Shown: in pieces, positions 17,593 through 25,978 of the stretch | How the letters are laid out: every line of letters starts with the position of its first letter | Numbering within the stretch: position 1 is the stretch's first letter | Source of the DNA: an uncultured Brachyspira sp. | GTDB taxonomy: Bacteria > Spirochaetota > Brachyspiria > Brachyspirales > Brachyspiraceae | Length of the DNA: 36,177 bases | Reading direction: 5' to 3' | Assembly: GCF_910578695.1 (NCBI RefSeq) | Contig: NZ_CAJTQJ010000022.1 | Span: 1-36,177, forward strand | The notes under the pieces: generated by a model | Told to the model about the DNA's origin: nothing | Databases searched by the model: none | Seen by the model: only the letters and a program-made list of their open reading frames with translations | Made by a program: the position numbers and the translations under genes

Positions 17593-18354
17593 TTAGAATC
17601 TCAATGTAACTCCAAGTCTAGGGAATATTAAAGCCCTTATATTAGAAAATACCTGAAAATCTTTAAACTGACTAAACTCAGGGTTTTCAAATATAGGGGA
17701 AGACCAAGGGGAAACATAATAACCTATATCAAATAATGAAATATCTATACCAACCTGCACAGGCCAATTAGCTCCCATTTTAGGAAATAACTGTATCCTC
17801 CATCCAAGTTCAAGTGAAAAATAAAATCCTCCATGAGAATATATATCTGCATATCCTGCTTCTTTCAAAGCCTGTCCGCTTAAAGAAAGGGCTGTTCCTC
17901 CTATTCTAGGAGATAAGAAAAAACCGAAAGGTGCTTTTTTACGGAAGAAAAACTTAACATTCAAAGACCATGGCACTGTACTGAAACTAATATTATATTT
18001 ATCCATTTTTATTTCACCTACAGAAAAACCTATATCAAGCCCTACTGTCATAAAATTAAGGGGAGCAAAATCATAGCTAAATCCTAATCCAAAAGCATAA
18101 TGCTTAAGCTTTGTATCAATATAATTATTACCAGCCATATCAGATATTGTATCTTGTACAGTTCTTTCCATTAATCCGACACCTATATCTAATAAGCCTG
18201 CCCATAAAGTAGGTCCGAAATTGATACCGAATAAATTTCTGCCATGCATATAATCTAAAAATGCATTTCCTGTAGGCTCTCCTATATTTTGAGAAAATAA
18301 TGATGCAGTGCTTAAAGTAAAAATAAGCAATGCTGATAAAATAAACTTTTTCAT
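17593..18354 (-). CDS. Outer-membrane beta-barrel protein
   Basis: This 253-aa protein begins with a signal peptide (MKKFILSALLIFTLSTASLF, cleaved near residue 21). The mature part alternates amphipathic strands typical of a barrel (GLGFSYDFAP, MTVGLDIGFSVGE, GGFYFSLELGWRI, VQVGIDISLFDIGYY) and ends in a strand whose last residue is Phe (RLGVTLRF), the C-terminal signature for BAM-dependent outer-membrane insertion. It has a strong AGAGGAGG ribosome-binding site and its own terminator. Its ligand or function is not known; small predicted barrels of this kind are common in spirochaete envelopes. Confidence 0.7.
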   Translation of the reverse strand: MKKFILSALLIFTLSTASLFSQNIGEPTGNAFLDYMHGRNLFGINFGPTLWAGLLDIGVGLMERTVQDTISDMAGNNYIDTKLKHYAFGLGFSYDFAPLNFMTVGLDIGFSVGEIKMDKYNISFSTVPWSLNVKFFFRKKAPFGFFLSPRIGGTALSLSGQALKEAGYADIYSHGGFYFSLELGWRIQLFPKMGANWPVQVGIDISLFDIGYYVSPWSSPIFENPEFSQFKDFQVFSNIRALIFPRLGVTLRF

Positions 18355-18556
18355 AAAAAGCCTCCTCTAATTATCATAATTTAATCATAAAATATTTTTA
18401 CGACAATCCCTACAATGATTTTAGTGATTATAAAAATAAGCATATCTTATTTTAAAAAATATGTCAAGTAAATTTTTAATAATAATTTTTATTGCTTTAA
18501 AATTTTTATTTAATTCAACAATTCAAAGCATAACATTATTATAACTTTTCTATTTC

Positions 18557-21500
18557 TTATTTATTTTTATTTAATTTTATTAATTTCGGAGTTTTTCTTG
18601 AAAATGTTCTTTTTTTAGAATTTTTATTATTTTTTAAATTTGCTTCAGCTATACTCATTTTATTATTTTTTTCTTTATCTTCTTCATTATTTTTTGAGTT
18701 TAAATCGCCTTCTATTTGTAATATAATATTTTTTATTTTTTCAAGTTTCCAATCTAAATCATTTTCTTTTTCATATATGACAGGCACTATCAATTGATTA
18801 AGATTATCCTTATCAAAATATACTCCTGAATTTGAAGTATTTATTAAATTGATAACCTTATCAGTATCTATTTTAGAATGCTTATCAAGTTTAATATATA
18901 TATTGTACTGTCCCTCTATAACAGATAATATTCTTACCCTTTTTAATATCACTTTAATTCTAGCAATATCTAAAATGTCTTCTAATTCTTTCGGCAGTTT
19001 TCCGTATTTATCTATAATAAAATCTCTTGCATAATCTATATCTTCATTGCTTTGAGAACGCATTATAAGTTTATAAGCCGATATTTTTTCTTTTGAATCT
19101 GATATATAAGAATCTGGAATAAACAAATTATGCTTCAAATCTATAACAGTATCAAATGTAACTTCTTTTATTTCTCCTTTATATTCATTGGCAGCCTCCT
19201 CAAGCATTTGAGTATATAATTCATAACCAACTTGATATATCATTCCGGACTGTTCTTTACCTAAAATATTTCCAGCCCCTCTTATTTCCAAATCACGCAT
19301 AGCTATTTTAAATCCCGCCCCTAGATCTGTATGCTCTGATATAGCTTCAAGTCTTTTATATGCTACTTCTGTAAGAGCTAAATCGCTGGGATAAAACATA
19401 TAAGCATAAGCCTCTCTATCGCTTCTTCCTACCCTGCCCCTTAACTGATAAAGTTCAGATAAGCCCAATTTATTTGCATTATCTATTAATATGGTATTTG
19501 CATTAGGTATATCTATTCCATTTTCTATTATAGTTGTAGAAACCAAAATATCATATTTATAATTTATAAAATCTTCCATTATTTTTTCTAATTGACTGCC
19601 TGTCATTCTTCCATGAGCTACGCATATTCTTGCCTTAGGACAAAGTTTTTTTATCATAAGGGCAAATGATTCTATTGTATCTATTCTGTTATAGAGATAA
19701 AAAATTTGTCCTTCTCTTTTTAATTCTCTCTCTATTGCATTGACAACTGCATCTTCGCTGAATTCTGTAACAAAAGTTTTTACAGGTATTCTATTTAAAG
19801 GAGGAGTTTCAATTATGCTTATATCTCTAATACCTGTTAAAGCCATATTCAATGTTCTAGGTATAGGAGTAGCCGAAAGCGTAAGAACATCAGTTTCTAA
19901 CCTTAATCTTTTCAAAGCTTCTTTATGCTTAACTCCAAATCTCTGCTCTTCATCTATAACTATAAGTCCTAAATTTTTAAACTCTATATCTTTAGATAAA
20001 AGCATATGAGTACCTACTATCAAATCACATGAGCCGTTTTTAAGAAGTTCTTTATTTCTTTTAGCCTGCCTGCTTGTTACAAATCTATTTAAAACTTCTA
20101 TTCTTATAGGAAAATCTTCAAATCTGCTTTTTGCATTATTATAATGCTGATGAGATAATATAGTTGTAGGACAAAGCATAGCACATTGCTTGCCTGCCAT
20201 TATAGCTTTAAATATCGCTCTGAATGCAACTTCTGTCTTTCCAAAACCAACATCTCCGCATATAAGCCTATCCATCATTTTACCGCTTTCCATATCTTCT
20301 TTTATATCATTAATAGCTCTTAATTGATCAGCAGTCTCCTCATAATTAAAAGAAGCCTCAAAGTCATCTTGCCATTGAGTATCAGTTCCGTAAACATTTC
20401 CTCTTATATTAGACCTTATAGCATAGAGTTTTATTAATTCTCTTGCAGTAGCCAATGCATCTTCTCTAGCCTTACTCTTTATTTTATCCCAAGAACTTCC
20501 TCCAAGCAATGTCAATTTTGGAGATTCTCCTTGTCCTGATATATACTTCTGTACAAAATTCATCTGCTCTACAGGTATATAAAGTTTATCTCCTTTGGCA
20601 TACTCCAATGTAATATAGTCTTTTTCTTTACCATTAGACATTTTTCTAGTAAGCCCTAAATATCTGCCTATACCATAATTAACATGAACAGCATAATCTC
20701 CGACATTCAAATCTACAAATACTTCTATTAAATTCCTATTAACTTTAGGTATCTTACGAATCTTTTTTCTTTTTCTTCCGAATACTTCCCAATCCGCTAA
20801 AAATATTGTTTTGATATCATCTTTTATAAATCCTGAAGAAGACTGCGTTGTTATTATATAAAAATTATTTTCATTTTTTGAATAATCATTTTTTATTTCT
20901 TCTTTATCAATATTTTCAGTATCTTCAGTATTTTCTTCTAAATTTATATTTTGATAATTTTCTTTTGTATCTTCTATATTTTCTGAATTCTTTTTTTGGA
21001 CATTATATTTTTTTAATTCATTTTTTTCTTCAGAATTATTTTTGTCTTCCGATTCTGCGGCTATAATTATAGGAGATAAATCTTTCATTATTTCATAGAA
21101 TCTATTAGACTGATCATAATGCCCTGTAGATAGTATAATTAAATAATCTTTTTCCCTATATTCTTTTACATAATCTAAAAAATCTGTTAATCTTGACTTA
21201 AAAGATACTCCGCCTGAAAAATTAAATTTATATACATCTGAGTCCGTTATAAAAGGTGATATATTTATAGACTTTTTTATAATTTCAATAAAATAATTGC
21301 TGTCAATATAAAGCTTATCAATAGAGCCTATTATATCAAATATATTATCTATATCATTAAAATTTTCTCTTATTATATCTAAAATATTTATTAATTTAGC
21401 TTTTAATTTCAAAGCATCATCTATAAATACATAACCATAATCAAAATAATCAAATATAGTTTCTAAATTAAAATAAAACATAGAAAGCAGATTTTCACTT

Positions 21501-22279
21501 CCTGCAAAATATTTTCTTTTCATTATATTATCTTTAATCTCATCTTTCATATCAGAATTATTATTTATAAACTCTTCAACTTGAATATCATTATAAATAA
21601 CTTCTCTCACTGGATAAATAATAATATCTTTAATACTTTGAAAAGATCTTCCGTCTTCAATATTAAAAAATCTTATGCTCTCAATCTCATCATCAAACAT
21701 TTCTATTCTAATAGGGTTATCATATTCAACAGAAAATACATCTATTATACTGCCTCGTACAGAAGCAGTGCCTTTTTCAGAAACTTCTCTCTCTATAACA
21801 TATCCCATATCATATAATGTCAGTCTGAAATTATCCAATTCCAATTTGCCGCCTACATTTAAATGCACTGGAATTTTCTCTAAATCTTTTCTTGAAGCTA
21901 TTTTTCTAGTTACAGCATTAATAGTTGTTATAATTATACATTTTTCTTTATTTATCAATTTATATAAAATATTAATCCTATCCTGTGCTATATCAGTAAT
22001 GGGAGACATTTTTGCAAATGCCACTGTATCATAATCTGGAAAATAGTAATTAGGTATATTATAAAAATTTAAAGACTGGCTAAGAAGCATAGCATCACTT
22101 TCATTTTCTTTAACTATTAATATGCTGTTATCCTGAAATACTGATGCAAAAAATAATGCATCGCTTCCGCCTTTAAGTCCTGTTATGCTTTTTATATTTT
22201 TTATATCAAAATTTGAATATTCTTCGCTTTTTGTAAATCTGTTAATTAATTCATTATATATCAATTCATTATTATACAT
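18557..22279 (-). CDS. mfd: Transcription-repair coupling factor Mfd
   Basis: Mfd releases stalled RNA polymerase from DNA lesions and recruits UvrA. The 1240-aa protein shows the family order: an N-terminal UvrB-like part, the RNA-polymerase-interaction CarD-like domain (VNYGIGRYLGL near residue 530), then a superfamily 2 translocase with Walker A GDVGFGKT at 675-682 and DEEQ at 776-779. Helicase motifs GRVGR and the C-terminal TRCF domain follow. An insertion of about 60 residues, rich in Glu, Asn and Lys, lies near residues 408-467, and the C-terminal tail is Lys-rich; both are longer than in E. coli Mfd (1148 aa). It is divergent from recF, so the two DNA-repair genes share a control region. 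A candidate promoter lies at 22323-22351. Confidence 0.95.
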   Translation of the reverse strand: MYNNELIYNELINRFTKSEEYSNFDIKNIKSITGLKGGSDALFFASVFQDNSILIVKENESDAMLLSQSLNFYNIPNYYFPDYDTVAFAKMSPITDIAQDRINILYKLINKEKCIIITTINAVTRKIASRKDLEKIPVHLNVGGKLELDNFRLTLYDMGYVIEREVSEKGTASVRGSIIDVFSVEYDNPIRIEMFDDEIESIRFFNIEDGRSFQSIKDIIIYPVREVIYNDIQVEEFINNNSDMKDEIKDNIMKRKYFAGSENLLSMFYFNLETIFDYFDYGYVFIDDALKLKAKLINILDIIRENFNDIDNIFDIIGSIDKLYIDSNYFIEIIKKSINISPFITDSDVYKFNFSGGVSFKSRLTDFLDYVKEYREKDYLIILSTGHYDQSNRFYEIMKDLSPIIIAAESEDKNNSEEKNELKKYNVQKKNSENIEDTKENYQNINLEENTEDTENIDKEEIKNDYSKNENNFYIITTQSSSGFIKDDIKTIFLADWEVFGRKRKKIRKIPKVNRNLIEVFVDLNVGDYAVHVNYGIGRYLGLTRKMSNGKEKDYITLEYAKGDKLYIPVEQMNFVQKYISGQGESPKLTLLGGSSWDKIKSKAREDALATARELIKLYAIRSNIRGNVYGTDTQWQDDFEASFNYEETADQLRAINDIKEDMESGKMMDRLICGDVGFGKTEVAFRAIFKAIMAGKQCAMLCPTTILSHQHYNNAKSRFEDFPIRIEVLNRFVTSRQAKRNKELLKNGSCDLIVGTHMLLSKDIEFKNLGLIVIDEEQRFGVKHKEALKRLRLETDVLTLSATPIPRTLNMALTGIRDISIIETPPLNRIPVKTFVTEFSEDAVVNAIERELKREGQIFYLYNRIDTIESFALMIKKLCPKARICVAHGRMTGSQLEKIMEDFINYKYDILVSTTIIENGIDIPNANTILIDNANKLGLSELYQLRGRVGRSDREAYAYMFYPSDLALTEVAYKRLEAISEHTDLGAGFKIAMRDLEIRGAGNILGKEQSGMIYQVGYELYTQMLEEAANEYKGEIKEVTFDTVIDLKHNLFIPDSYISDSKEKISAYKLIMRSQSNEDIDYARDFIIDKYGKLPKELEDILDIARIKVILKRVRILSVIEGQYNIYIKLDKHSKIDTDKVINLINTSNSGVYFDKDNLNQLIVPVIYEKENDLDWKLEKIKNIILQIEGDLNSKNNEEDKEKNNKMSIAEANLKNNKNSKKRTFSRKTPKLIKLNKNK

Positions 22280-22322
22280 ATTGCTTTTACCATTTATATG
22301 CGGTATTAGAAAATTTTCATAT

Positions 22323-22351
22323 ATAATAAATATTATTCAATTAAATAGCAA
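22323..22351 (-). promoter_or_regulatory. Candidate mfd promoter
   Basis: On the minus strand, TTGCTA (22346-22351), 17 bp, TATTAT (22323-22328), giving a leader of about 37 nt. The -35 box matches the consensus at four of six positions. Confidence 0.5.
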
Positions 22352-22353
22352 TA

Positions 22354-22385
22354 GCCTAAATAATCAATTTAATTAAAATTTAGGC
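22354..22385. promoter_or_regulatory. Inverted repeat in the mfd-recF control region
   Basis: A perfect 8-bp inverted repeat GCCTAAAT (22354-22361) / ATTTAGGC (22378-22385) with a 16-bp AT-rich spacer lies in the divergent intergenic region, immediately upstream of the candidate mfd -35. It could be an operator for both genes; no known operator consensus is recognised. Confidence 0.4.
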
Positions 22386-22476
22386 ATTAACTATAATAAA
22401 TAAAAAACAGTACTATTTTTATAATTTTAATATATAATATTTTTCACTATCAAAATAAAAAAGGTAATAGTATAGA

Positions 22477-23544
22477 ATGACGCTTAGAGAACTGACAATA
22501 CGTTCTTTTAGAAACTACAATGAAAATATATTTAATTTTTCTGAAAAAATTAATGTGCTTTACGGACATAATGGAAGCGGAAAAACTAACATACTTGAAG
22601 CTGTATATATGCTTGGAAATGCAGTATCTTTTAGAACAAGATTAGATAAAGAACTTGTCAAAAATGGAAATGATAATTATTTTTTAAGAGGAATTTTAAG
22701 GGAAGATAATCTTAAATATGATACAAATATAGAAATAGCATATCAGAAAAAAATAAAAAAAGTATTCATTGATAAAAAAGAAATATCTTCAAGAAAAGAT
22801 TTAATAGGAAGAGTACTTTATGTTATATTCCTGCCAAATGATACCGATTTAGTGATAGGAGAGCCTAAATTAAGACGGGATTATTTCAATATGCTTATAT
22901 CAACAATCTCAGCCGAATATTTATCAGCATTAATAAAATATAATAAGCTTTTAAAAATGAGAAATATATGCATAAACACAAAGCCTAATGAAGCATATAT
23001 TTATAATAATGATATAGCAAAATTATCTCTTTATATAGCATCTGAAAATAAAAAATATTCAAAAATTTTAGAAGAGAAAATGAATGAGATTTATAAAAAC
23101 ATATTTCATAATGATAATCCCTACTGCATAAAATACTTATCTACTATAGAAGATATGCTTAATGAAGCAGAATATATAAAAAAATTAGAAAATACATTGC
23201 AGGAACAGATAAAAATGCGTACAACTTATTTTGGAATACATAGAGCAGAATATCAATTCTTTTATAAAGATTCACTATCGCGTAAATTCTCATCTCAGGG
23301 AGAAAAAAGAATGTTCGCTTTGATAATGAAGCTTGCAAGCGAGAAGATACTTTTAGAATACAGAAAAAAATCTCCTATTCTGCTTATTGATGATGCTATG
23401 CTGGAGCTTGATAATAAAAGAAGAGACAGCATACTTGAATATATTAAAACTTTGGGGCAGGTTTTTATTACTGTTACAGAAAAAGATAAAGTTAAAAACT
23501 TTGAAAATGGAAAAGTTTTTGATATAGCAAATATTACTGTATAA
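22477..23544 (+). CDS. recF: DNA replication/repair protein RecF
   Basis: RecF is an ABC/SMC-like ATPase that helps load RecA at gapped DNA. The 355-aa length is typical. Walker A GHNGSGKT lies at residues 30-37 after the family start TLRELTIRSFRNY. The signature motif is FSSQGEKR near residue 270 and Walker B is PILLIDDAMLELD near residue 305. In many bacteria recF sits in a dnaA-dnaN-recF-gyrB cluster; here it is isolated, facing mfd divergently, and followed by repeats and IS debris. The ribosome-binding site AAGG at 22461-22464 is rather far from the ATG (12 nt). Confidence 0.93.
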   Translation: MTLRELTIRSFRNYNENIFNFSEKINVLYGHNGSGKTNILEAVYMLGNAVSFRTRLDKELVKNGNDNYFLRGILREDNLKYDTNIEIAYQKKIKKVFIDKKEISSRKDLIGRVLYVIFLPNDTDLVIGEPKLRRDYFNMLISTISAEYLSALIKYNKLLKMRNICINTKPNEAYIYNNDIAKLSLYIASENKKYSKILEEKMNEIYKNIFHNDNPYCIKYLSTIEDMLNEAEYIKKLENTLQEQIKMRTTYFGIHRAEYQFFYKDSLSRKFSSQGEKRMFALIMKLASEKILLEYRKKSPILLIDDAMLELDNKRRDSILEYIKTLGQVFITVTEKDKVKNFENGKVFDIANITV

Positions 23545-23566
23545 AACATTATTAATAATCTTTCAT

Positions 23567-23610
23567 ATATTATTATTTTATTTTACACATATTATTATTT
23601 TATTTTACAC
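23567..23610. repeat. 22-bp tandem duplication after recF
   Basis: Two identical 22-bp units (23567-23588 and 23589-23610), beginning ATATTATTATT and ending TTTTACAC, stand 22 bp after the recF stop. The rest of the 23545-23740 stretch shows no gene. Confidence 0.85.
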
Positions 23611-23742
23611 AAAAATAATACCAATCAATAATACTCATACTATAAAATTAAATATCAGATACGGCAATTTTGTTAAATTATTTGCTTACAATTTTAAAGT
23701 TATATAAACTGTTTTTTTATAAATGCTAATTGAAGAGAAAAA

Positions 23743-23971
23743 GTATATGATGTTTTAGATTTATCTGAGACTTCGGCAGCACTTTAGAATTAATTACATT
23801 AAGAAGTTTGCTCAAAAAAAAACATATTAATGGTATTGAGAATTTTTGGAATCAAGCTAAAAGACATTTGCGTAAATTTAATGGAATACCAAAAGAACAC
23901 TTTTATTTATTAAAGAATGTCAATTTCAATTTAATAATCCAAAAGTTGAAAACAATTAGAAATAGTGTATA
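23743..23971 (+). pseudogene. IS1595/ISXO2-type transposase remnant, C-terminal part
   Basis: Reading across frames recovers pieces of a DDE transposase of the IS1595 family. There is a YDVLDL block (23746-23763), a piece reading RINYIKKFAQKK, and in another frame HINGIENFWNQAKRH followed by LRKFNGIPKEHF and a TAA stop at 23969-23971. The HIN-x-IE-x-FW motif carries the family's catalytic Glu region. At least one frameshift separates the last two blocks (poly-A run near 23814-23822), and a stop interrupts the first. Together with the terminal repeat at 23996-24014, this is a decayed insertion. Confidence 0.7.
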
Positions 23972-24015
23972 ATTTAGCAAAAAAGGAGCTTTTTTAGTTA
24001 TCTGGGCAAGCCTCC
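23960..24015 (+). mobile_element. 3' end of the IS1595-family element (copy B)
   Basis: This stretch aligns over 56 bases with positions 1-57, including the transposase stop, the poly-A/GGAGC/poly-T segment and the terminal gttatctgggcaagcctc. It marks the right end of the decayed element. No clear left end or target duplication is visible. Confidence 0.6.
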
Positions 24016-24031
24016 GAGTTTTTAATTAATA

Positions 24032-24060
24032 TTGACAATAAATTCTAATATGATTAAAAT
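24032..24060 (+). promoter_or_regulatory. Promoter of the Gfo/Idh/MocA gene
   Basis: TTGACA (24032-24037), 17 bp, TAAAAT (24055-24060). It starts 17 bp after the IS end, outside the element. The predicted transcription start near 24067 lies 28 nt before the ATG at 24095. Confidence 0.75.
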
Positions 24061-24094
24061 ATAAAAAATTAATATTTTTATAATGGATAATATA

Positions 24095-25075
24095 ATGAAA
24101 AAAATTAATATAGGCTTTATAGGAACAGGAAATATCGCAGAAAAAATGGCTGAAACCATTTCAAAAATTAAAGAAGCTCAATGCTATGCTGTAGGAAGCA
24201 GAGATATAAAAAAAAGTAAATCATTTGCTAAAAAATACGGATTTAAGAAATTTTACGGCTCTTATGAGGAAATGCTTAAAGATGAAAAAGTTGATTTGGT
24301 ATATATAGCAACTCCTCATTCTCATCATTATGAACATATAAAATTATGCCTGAATAATAATAAGCATATTATATGCGAGAAGGCTTTTACTGTTAATACA
24401 AAGCAGGCAAGAGAAGTTTTAATACTTGCTAAGAAGAAAAAACTACTTTTGGCAGAAGCTATTTGGACTAGATATATGCCTAGCAGACAAATAATTAATG
24501 ACGCTGTAAAAAGCGGAATCATAGGTAAAGTTTCTTCTTTAACTGCTAATTTAGGATATGTTATAAATAAAGTTCCTAGATTAATAGAGCCTGAACTAGC
24601 AGGAGGAGCTTTGCTTGATGTCGGAGTTTATACTATCAATTTTGCTTTAATGGTATTTGGAAATAAAATAAGTAAAATAGATTCTTCATGTATAAAAACC
24701 AGAAAAGGAGTAGATGAACAGAACTCTATTACATTAACTTTTGAAGATGGAAAAATGGCTGTATTAAACTCTTCAATATCAGCATTGACAAATAGAGAGG
24801 GAGTTATAAATGGAGATAAAGGATATATTGTAGTAAAAAATATCAATAACCCTGAAAGCATTACTATTTATTCATCTGAAAGAAAGCCTGTAAAAACTAT
24901 AAAAGTACCTAAACAGATAAGCGGATATGAATATCAAATATTTTCATGCATTGATGCTATTAATAATGGAAAGCTGGAATGTAAGGAAATGCCTCATGAG
25001 GATATTTTAAGGGTAATGAATATAATGGATACTTTAAGAAGAAGCTGGAAAATAAAATACCCTTTTGAAAAATAA
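24095..25075 (+). CDS. Gfo/Idh/MocA-family NAD(P)-dependent oxidoreductase
   Basis: The start at 24095 (MKKINIGFIG) gives 326 aa. It is favoured over the ATG at 24083 because the GGAT just downstream of that ATG is placed as a ribosome-binding site for 24095 and the Rossmann motif then follows at once. The N-terminal Rossmann fold has GFIGTGNIAEKMA, with an acidic or basic dinucleotide-binding loop GSRDIKKS near residue 38. The signature EKAFTVNTKQA near residue 93 corresponds to the EKP motif, here with Ala in place of the usual Pro. WTRYMPSRQ and GGALLDVGVY are typical of the C-terminal domain. The family acts on sugars, inositol or trans-dihydrodiol-like compounds; the substrate cannot be named. 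It is a single-gene unit behind a strong promoter. Confidence 0.85.
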   Translation: MKKINIGFIGTGNIAEKMAETISKIKEAQCYAVGSRDIKKSKSFAKKYGFKKFYGSYEEMLKDEKVDLVYIATPHSHHYEHIKLCLNNNKHIICEKAFTVNTKQAREVLILAKKKKLLLAEAIWTRYMPSRQIINDAVKSGIIGKVSSLTANLGYVINKVPRLIEPELAGGALLDVGVYTINFALMVFGNKISKIDSSCIKTRKGVDEQNSITLTFEDGKMAVLNSSISALTNREGVINGDKGYIVVKNINNPESITIYSSERKPVKTIKVPKQISGYEYQIFSCIDAINNGKLECKEMPHEDILRVMNIMDTLRRSWKIKYPFEK

Positions 25076-25199
25076 AATAGTTTTTTATAAGTAATAATTA
25101 CTTAATGCTGTATTTTTTTTGTTTTAAATAAAACTTTAGCTAGCAATTTAATATATATTTATAATATTATATAAATTAAAAAAGCATATATTAAAGTTT

Positions 25200-25628
25200 T
25201 TAGTCATCAAATTTCTGTCCCAAAAGCTGTCCATTATTTGAATCTATATAAAGCTCCATCATATTATTAAGCTTCACTTCATATATATTCCACTTTTTTT
25301 TAATTTTTGTTATTACTGTATTAGGATAAGTTTTTATAACTGTATTTGCTACAGGTTTGGGAAGTATATTAATAGGCAGTGCTGTATAATTTCCGTCTAT
25401 TTCTTTTAAATCTCCATTTCTAAAGAACTCTATTTCTACACCGTTATTCAATACTATTTCATATTTTTTCCTATCCATTTCTGCATACATTATAGGAATA
25501 TTCGGAAAATATGCATTTACAAACTGAAGTATATTATTTGGAAGCTGATTTGGAGCTATATATATATCATCATCAGCATATACTGCAGTAATTATAATGA
25601 AAAATAAAAGTACTATTTTTTTTATCAT
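25200..25628 (-). CDS. PepSY-like periplasmic protein
   Basis: This 142-aa protein has a signal peptide (residues 1-18, ending AVYA) and then two repeated halves. Each half has the pattern of a PepSY-like (DUF2874-type) fold: a helix with LPNNILQFVNAYFPN, then YEIVLNNGVEIEFFRNGDL; and LPKPVANTVIKTYPN, then YEVKLNNMMELYIDSNNGQ. Such proteins are periplasmic or surface-linked and some inhibit peptidases, but the role is not known here. It is divergent from the HD-GYP-like gene. Confidence 0.75.
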   Translation of the reverse strand: MIKKIVLLFFIIITAVYADDDIYIAPNQLPNNILQFVNAYFPNIPIMYAEMDRKKYEIVLNNGVEIEFFRNGDLKEIDGNYTALPINILPKPVANTVIKTYPNTVITKIKKKWNIYEVKLNNMMELYIDSNNGQLLGQKFDD

Positions 25629-25978
25629 ATTCTATCTATAAAAATTAATTATTATTTTTTATATTATCAATAAATAATATCATCTTTACTGCTAAATTTA
25701 TTATATATCTTTTTAATAATATTTGCAGTATTACCTTATTTAATTTTTCTATTTTTAATTATATCGTCATAATTAAAATAGTTTTTTACACAATTAAAAG
25801 CTTTTTCATCATATAAATAATAAAATCAAAATTAATTATTAATTATTTATATAAATTTAATAATATATTGCAAATATAACAAAAAATGCTATAAATATCA
25901 ATAAAAAAAGAAAATAATCTAGCAATTAATTTAAAATAATATAAAATAAAATTTACTATAATTTTATCGGATTATTAT
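25629..25978. other. AT-rich divergent intergenic region (350 bp)
   Basis: No coding potential is seen. TATAAT at 25957-25962 would serve the rightward HD-GYP-like gene, but no convincing -35 box lies 16-18 bp upstream, and the leader would be only about 10 nt. No Shine-Dalgarno sequence precedes the ATG at 25979. No hairpin terminator is evident. Confidence 0.5.

Noticed and set aside
20848..22034. Open frames on the plus strand opposite mfd
   Set aside because: They are hydrophobic, lack ribosome-binding sites and motifs, and lie inside a well-supported gene.
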